Below, piece by piece: positions 59,214 to 64,000 of a stretch of DNA of 64,000 nucleotides. Under the pieces are notes generated by a model that searched no databases, had not been told where the DNA came from, and saw only the letters and a list, made by a program, of their open reading frames with translations. A program made the position numbers and the translations under genes. Origin of the DNA: Sarcomyxa edulis (Eukaryota > Basidiomycota > Agaricomycetes > Agaricales > Mycenaceae); the NCBI GenBank assembly GCA_009761415.1, contig QUOL01000025.1:124001-188000 (forward strand), written 5' to 3'. The first letter of the stretch is position 1; the number at the start of each line of letters is the position of its first letter.

Positions 59214-62120
59214 TCATCTATCTTCGACTTCGAACGTATACAATCCGTCCAAATCCGCTTCGCCTACTCTCTCAGTAGTAGTACTGGTCACAGGCAAAGA
59301 CGGTGACAGGCGAGACGGCAGAGGTGGAGGTTTTCGGTCTGGCTCTCTACCTCGACGTCGAGGAGGCTGCGGGAGTCTTCTAGGAGGACGAACGACGGCA
59401 GGAGATCCTGGGTTGACTGACGACCCATCGTCATCGGCTTCGGTCTCAGTAGCCGGAGGAACCGACGAATCGGTCTCCCGGTCGGTCTCACCAGTGATGA
59501 TTGAACTCGGAGGGGAGCCCGTGCCTGTTCCCGTTCCCACAAGCGACGGGGGGGATAATTTGATCCTTTTGTTATGCGTGCCGCCGCCGCCACTACCTCC
59601 ACCATCCTCTCCACCAACATCTAATTCTTCTGAGCCGCGCTTCCGAGACCGAGGCGAGCTTGATAACGAATCGGTATCGGGCGTCGCAAGAGGACCCACG
59701 GTACGTGCTCTTTTCGGTGGACTGCCACCTCTATTCGTCGATGCTCGCGATCGAGGGTCTGTGTCGTCACTGACGTCGTAATCCACCTCGCCTTCCGCAT
59801 CTTCATCGAGTTCTTCGTACGATCGTTTTCTCGATGGCGAGGAATAATCATACGGAGCTGTCATTTCCTCTTCTTCCTCTTCTTCCTCCTCCTCTTCCTC
59901 CTCCTCCTCCTCCTCCTCCTCCTCATAGCTGTCCTCTTCTTCAACCTCTTCCTCACCCTCCCCATCATCCAATTTGATCAAGGTGATCGCGGCATCGGCT
60001 GGGTTAGGAATAGGCATTGTGTAGGTGGGAGCAGCATATGCCAGTAAAGGAGGGTTCTCGGGTGGCACTTGACTAGGGACAACCATATCATTATTATTTT
60101 CAGTAGCTTTCGCCATTGCGCGTTCGCATATGCTACAGCGGCAATGAAAGAGCGGAGCACAGGCATCACGCCATACCTTGTGAAAGCAATAATGAATGAG
60201 CAACTGTCGTTGACGTTGAGAGGACAGAAAACGGAACGTACATTTCTGAAAGCTTCGATACTGTACGTGGGCATGTGCGCTGTCGTCACAGGGATGTATG
60301 GAATGGGATGGATGAGACGAGGCGGGTCAAGGACAGGAGCGACAGGGAACGTTCGAGGACGATAGGCGGTGGCAGTAGATCGTTCGTCTTCTTTCTTGTC
60401 TTCTTCGCTGGGAGAAGGGGATGGTGTAGTTTGAAGAGTTGTCGTGGAGAGCACCGGACTGGTGGTGTTGGACCCATCGGCCGATTTGCTAGACGCAGAG
60501 GAATCGTCACTTCCAGTGTCCTCCTTCCTATGTCTGCTCCTCTCGCCCGCCTCCCTTCTCTCATTCCGCCTCTTTTCTAACCAATCAAATCCCTGATACC
60601 ATATAGCCTCATCTCTCAGAGCGACGATCACGTCTTCCAATTCCATCTTGGCCACTCTTATCGCCGGATCAATCCCATCAGCACCACATTCGATCACGAA
60701 CTTCCTGACAATGTTCAGCATCGCAGGTAGAAGTATCATTCTCATCTGTCTCCCGTACGCGATGTAGGCTTGCTCGCACAGCTGGAACGAAGGCGGGGCC
60801 TCGCTTCTGTAGGTTACAGGACGCGGATGCATCTCCTCTTCCTCGGGCGGCACCACCTCGCCCTCGCCCATCGCTCCCGTGTATGTAGCGTCCCTGTTCC
60901 AAGGACATGGATGGAACGCGCGCACCACGGACGGTTGGTTGTCCACTTTATTTTTGTACCACATGTCAGCGGGACTGAACCAGTGGCCGTCCAGAATCCT
61001 GTTCCTCGCCCAATCGTTCATTGCGAGTTCCTTCACGCCTCCCGCGTCTTCCGTCATCTGCAATAGCTCTGGATCCTCGTCGTCTTCCATGTCATCGATA
61101 TCGCTCAATTCGTCTTCGCTCTCATACCCGCCTGCGCCTCCTGCGCCTCCACCATCTCTGCTAGAGAACCTCGACGCAGCGAGAGCTTGAGAGAGCATAT
61201 CAGGCATCTTGGTGTACTTTCGCAACCAGTGCTTTTCCGACGCGGTGTGAAGCACGTCGCTTATCGTGCCTTCTGACATCTCAATAAATCCTTCAACGCT
61301 CTGACGCGTCTCCCAATCAGGGCTGGTGAACTTGGCCCCGCCCACAGCTTCCCTGTCTCTGGAACTGTTGCGCACCCGCATCCATAAGAAATCCGCGCGG
61401 CAGTTCTTGCACGTCATTTCGACGCCAGGCCACGTCTCTTCGTCTTCATTGTCTTGAATGCCTAGGTAGTAGTCCGTGCCTGATGGGTTAGGGTGTGGGT
61501 TGATGGCGCCTTGTCTGAGACAAGAGCCACAGAAGGATTCCTTCTTGTGGTCGCGGCAGAGACCGACTGAGCCAAGGAAACGGTTGTACATGTTACGTTT
61601 GGCGGTGGCCAAACCCATGTTGGTATAGGGTGAGTTGATGCGGCAAACGAGACAGCTGAAGTTGGTGATTGAGCGAAAGTGTCGGTAAGGAGAATAACGA
61701 AGCTGGGCGGTGGTGTTGCCCGCTGGGTGAAGACTGAGGGTGTCGTGGGGATCTATCACGGTTGTCGCTTGTTTCCAGAAGTGATGAGATTCCACTGCGT
61801 AGATAATCAGTTATTTGATATTAGAAAATCTTGGTGGATTGTCGTACCTGCCATACCCCACTGTGGACATATCTGCATGAAGTGCTCCATGTCAGTAGCG
61901 TCACGCAGGGCAGCGTAGACCATTCTAGATGGCCATAGTTCGTGTGCTTCCCAAGTCTGAGGACAATAATTAGTTGAGGACGTCGCGAGCAAGTAGAACG
62001 TCGCGATCGTTCTATCGGGGGATTGTCAGATTGAGAACAATGCGAAGAAATAAGCGCCGACCTGATGAGCTCTGGTGGAAGTTGAGGCCAGGATCTGTGA
62101 GTGAATTTGCCTTTTGACAT
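59214..62120 (-). CDS. Large F-box-like protein with cysteine-rich and acidic regions
   Basis: The ATG at 62120 starts MSKGKFTHRSWPQLPPELIR, an F-box-like opening, spliced to TIATFYLLATSSTNYCP, then WEAHELWPSRMVYAALRDAT and GMAVESHHFWKQATTVIDPH. The main exon (about 61795-60230) has Cys pairs (FSCLVCRINSP, GLCRDHKKESFCGSCLRQGA, MTCKNCRADFLWMR) that suggest zinc binding, then long conserved-looking helical segments (YIAYGRQMRMILLPAMLNIV). After an intron, VWRDACAPLFHCRCSICERA follows. The last part is highly acidic, with a run of about 20 glutamates (59868-59935), and then basic Ser/Arg-rich sequence with nuclear-signal-like KRSYEELDED and PPKRAR. The protein is about 850-900 residues. An SCF role is inferred only from the N-terminal motif. 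An in-frame start further upstream is possible. Confidence 0.65.
59868..59935 (-). repeat. Coding GAG/GAA repeat (poly-glutamate)
   Basis: A CTC/TTC triplet run on the plus strand encodes about 20 consecutive glutamates in the F-box-like protein, preceded by further acidic clusters. Triplet runs of this kind are length-variable. Confidence 0.75.
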
Positions 62121-62911
62121 TCCCGGGGATGCAAAAAGGATGCTTGTCGTCGTTGTGAACGACGTCGAGAGGGTCGAGCTCGTCGTCGGCGATGATGCAG
62201 TGGTCATAGCGCACTTTGCTCAAAAGCCGTGGAGAAATCGCATCACCTACATATCTATTCCCACGCACAGACCGGACGTAATCAACAATTTAATTCAGAT
62301 TTATTGCCTTTTTTCAATTATTCCATCATGCCACTCGATGCCAACCTCATGTGCATGCTACCTGAAACGAACTAGCTATACATGCCTGTACGTGAAACGA
62401 ACTATCAAACGTCCATCTTCTTGGCCACGAGCTACATCCCGAGAACTACGGTGGCTGACTTGGAGTGTGCACCCAGGAGGGATCTCAATCGCGGACAAAC
62501 CAAGGACAACTTGGAATCTCTCGAAACGCGTAATCCAGCACGATAGTCAATCATATCACGATATGGGAGTCAATGACTAACCGCGTCTCTTTTTATAGTG
62601 ACCGTCGATGACTCAAAAATTGCCCGAGAAATAGACCCCGGCAACGAGGACAATTTGAGGACGATCGGATAGACACTCCGGTGTGCCTAGCTCCAGTATA
62701 GCGCTGTGGCACTGAGCACTGCATGAACGGTATCATTCAGTTGATGTCCACCGGGTGGCCCGAGCCCAAGTCGGGAAGAACTTTCATTCTGCCGCGACCG
62801 CTTTCAAGCATGCATGAAAGGCCCTCTCTTCAAATGATTTCAGATTCCGCTGATTAGGCCAGTATAATCCTTCCAAACCTCTCCGAGCCGACTTACTAAC
62901 ATATCGCGATT
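62121..62911. other. Intergenic region
   Basis: About 790 bases upstream of the F-box-like gene. A minus-strand frame directly upstream (to about 62268, containing RYDHCIIADDELDPLDVVHN) could be an alternative 5' exon. Otherwise nothing is supported. Confidence 0.35.
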
Positions 62912-63091
62912 CTATTCCGCGTTATTGATACCTTCCATGAGCTGATCTATGGCCTCCTGTGGCGAAAGTTCGTCATGCAAAATACCATCTATGACTAACG
63001 CGAATTTGTGATCATCGACACAGAAAATGTCAACTAGGGACATCATTACGCCACGAACAGAGAACATACCACTATCGCGCCACATGTGCAT
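62912..63091 (-). CDS. Short 59-residue ORF, unknown
   Basis: An ATG at 63091 opens an uninterrupted frame MHMWRDSGMFSVRGVMMS..., containing VDDHKFALVIDGILHDELSP and ending MEGINNAE at 62912. The regular hydrophobic/acidic pattern looks like protein rather than chance. It may be a small gene, or a 3' exon belonging to the F-box/LRR-like gene that ends at 63143, if that gene is alternatively spliced. No family is recognised. Confidence 0.3.
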   Translation of the reverse strand: MHMWRDSGMFSVRGVMMSLVDIFCVDDHKFALVIDGILHDELSPQEAIDQLMEGINNAE

Positions 63092-63142
63092 TTTGAAAGT
63101 GCACTAAGCGCGTCGTGCCTATATAGAGTACCACGGCTATTT

Positions 63143-64000
63143 TCATCCAGAATCCGAATTAGGCATCGCGCTATTGCGTCGGCGATCATCAACCTTGAGG
63201 GCTTCTTCTCTTGCACACAAACCACGATAGGCTAATTCTTCCCCAACAAGGATCTCACGTAGAAGTGGATCTCCACGTCCACAGCCGTTCCAAAACAGCT
63301 CCCCCAGCACATTCTTGATGATATCGGTACCCGGTTCACGAGTAATACGCCATTTCCACCGTGGACCGACTTGGTCATAGTCATCTGGCACTCGAAGATA
63401 ACGTCGACGCCTTGGCGGGAAGTCGCAATCAAGTACGAATTCTTTGAGATGAGGACATGATACAGCCAGCCGACGGACGAGGGAAGCCATTTCCTCGTAA
63501 TGCAGGGTCTCCCATATTGGCATGAGGGCTTCGTCGTCAGGGTATTGCCCATTTCCGTCGGTAGGTTGAGGGAAATAACCATCCAAGACGTCTTCATCAC
63601 AGACACTCTTAGCTTCGCCGTATGTCATAGATCTACCTGTGTCAAAGACCATAGGTGGGTCAAGAGAGAATTGATCGAGTTCGTCTTGTTGGGCAACAAA
63701 TCCATAATGAGGCCCATATTGGGGGTTGGGAATATCTTGTTTCTTCATTCTGACGCCTAGAATCAGGTGACGCAAATGCGACCATCCGCTGGATATGATT
63801 TCATTGACGACTCCGTCCTAAGACGAAAGCAAAGATTTAACAGGTTATAGATCTGGTCAGTGAAAATGAAACATACAACCGTAGCGCTAAACGAGGCATC
63901 TCCATCATCTTGGCGATTTTCCATGAGTTTGAATGTGAGATGTTCGACGCGAAGAGACAAGACGGACAAAGAGCAAGTGAGGGCGGAGCGAGGGTCGATA
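63143..64000 (-). CDS. F-box/LRR-like protein, 3' part (runs off the window)
   Basis: The C-terminal part of a gene whose start lies beyond the right edge. An exon from 64000 to about 63870 reads IDPRSALTCSLSVLSLRVEH and LTFKLMENRQDDGDASF. A short intron leads to VVNEIISSGWSHLRHLILGV, then KKQDIPNPQYGPHYGFVAQQ, SLVRRLAVSCPHLKEFVLDC and RVPDDYDQVGPRWKWRI, with the stop at 63143. LRHL and LKEFVLD spacing is typical of the repeat part of fungal F-box proteins. The F-box itself is not in the window, so the family call is by analogy. Confidence 0.55.

Noticed and set aside
1..64000. CRISPR arrays, bacterial operons, rRNA genes, LTR retrotransposon ends
   Set aside because: No regularly spaced repeats, no rRNA-like sequence and no paired long terminal repeats or reverse-transcriptase motifs were seen; the DNA is eukaryotic nuclear.

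Overview
The window is nuclear DNA from a filamentous basidiomycete, most likely an Agaricomycete. Nearly every gene is split by GT-AG introns of about 48-70 bases. The gene families fit this group: neutral ceramidase, a membrane-anchored GH5 glucanase, a seven-helix DUF6534-type protein, F-box proteins with divergent tails, an expansin-like secreted protein and a Crypton-type tyrosine recombinase. I cannot name the genus. Coding regions were rebuilt by joining exons whose phases agree, so splice positions are predictions.

Layout. 0-5 kb: neutral ceramidase and a small unknown protein (+). 4.8-6.3 kb: a five-exon TEA/ATTS transcription factor (-). 6.3-10.4 kb: no intact gene, only decayed coding traces. 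10.4-14 kb: a type II membrane GH5 exo-beta-1,3-glucanase (-). 14-15.8 kb: no gene. 15.8-22.8 kb (all -): a kinase-like protein, an F-box protein, an expansin/RlpA-like secreted protein and a class V aminotransferase. 24.5-27.4 kb (-): a seven-helix membrane protein and an unknown Thr/Ser-rich protein. 30-33 kb: a secreted protein with a Gly-Leu repeat tail (+) and a SAM-dependent methyltransferase (-), with two copies of a decayed sequence on either side of the secreted-protein gene.

35.9-40.9 kb is the most unusual part. An XPG/Rad2-family nuclease (GEN1/Yen1-like, all acidic catalytic residues present) lies 176 bases upstream of, and on the same strand as, a tyrosine recombinase. The recombinase has an intact R...HxxR...W...Y signature and a C-terminal GCR1_C-type DNA-binding domain, which is the architecture of a Crypton DNA transposon. 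Linkage of a junction-resolving nuclease to a Crypton recombinase suggests a two-gene mobile element or a domesticated recombination module.

42.8-62.1 kb is mostly housekeeping: an F-box protein (+), a class III CoA-transferase (-), a membrane-anchored histidine-phosphatase-fold protein whose RHG motif reads RNG (-), an unusually short SRP72 (-) sharing a 288-base promoter region with a pinin-like splicing protein (+), a 6-kb gene-poor stretch, and a large acidic F-box-like protein (-). The window ends inside another F-box/LRR-like gene (-). No rRNA, tRNA or CRISPR array was found.
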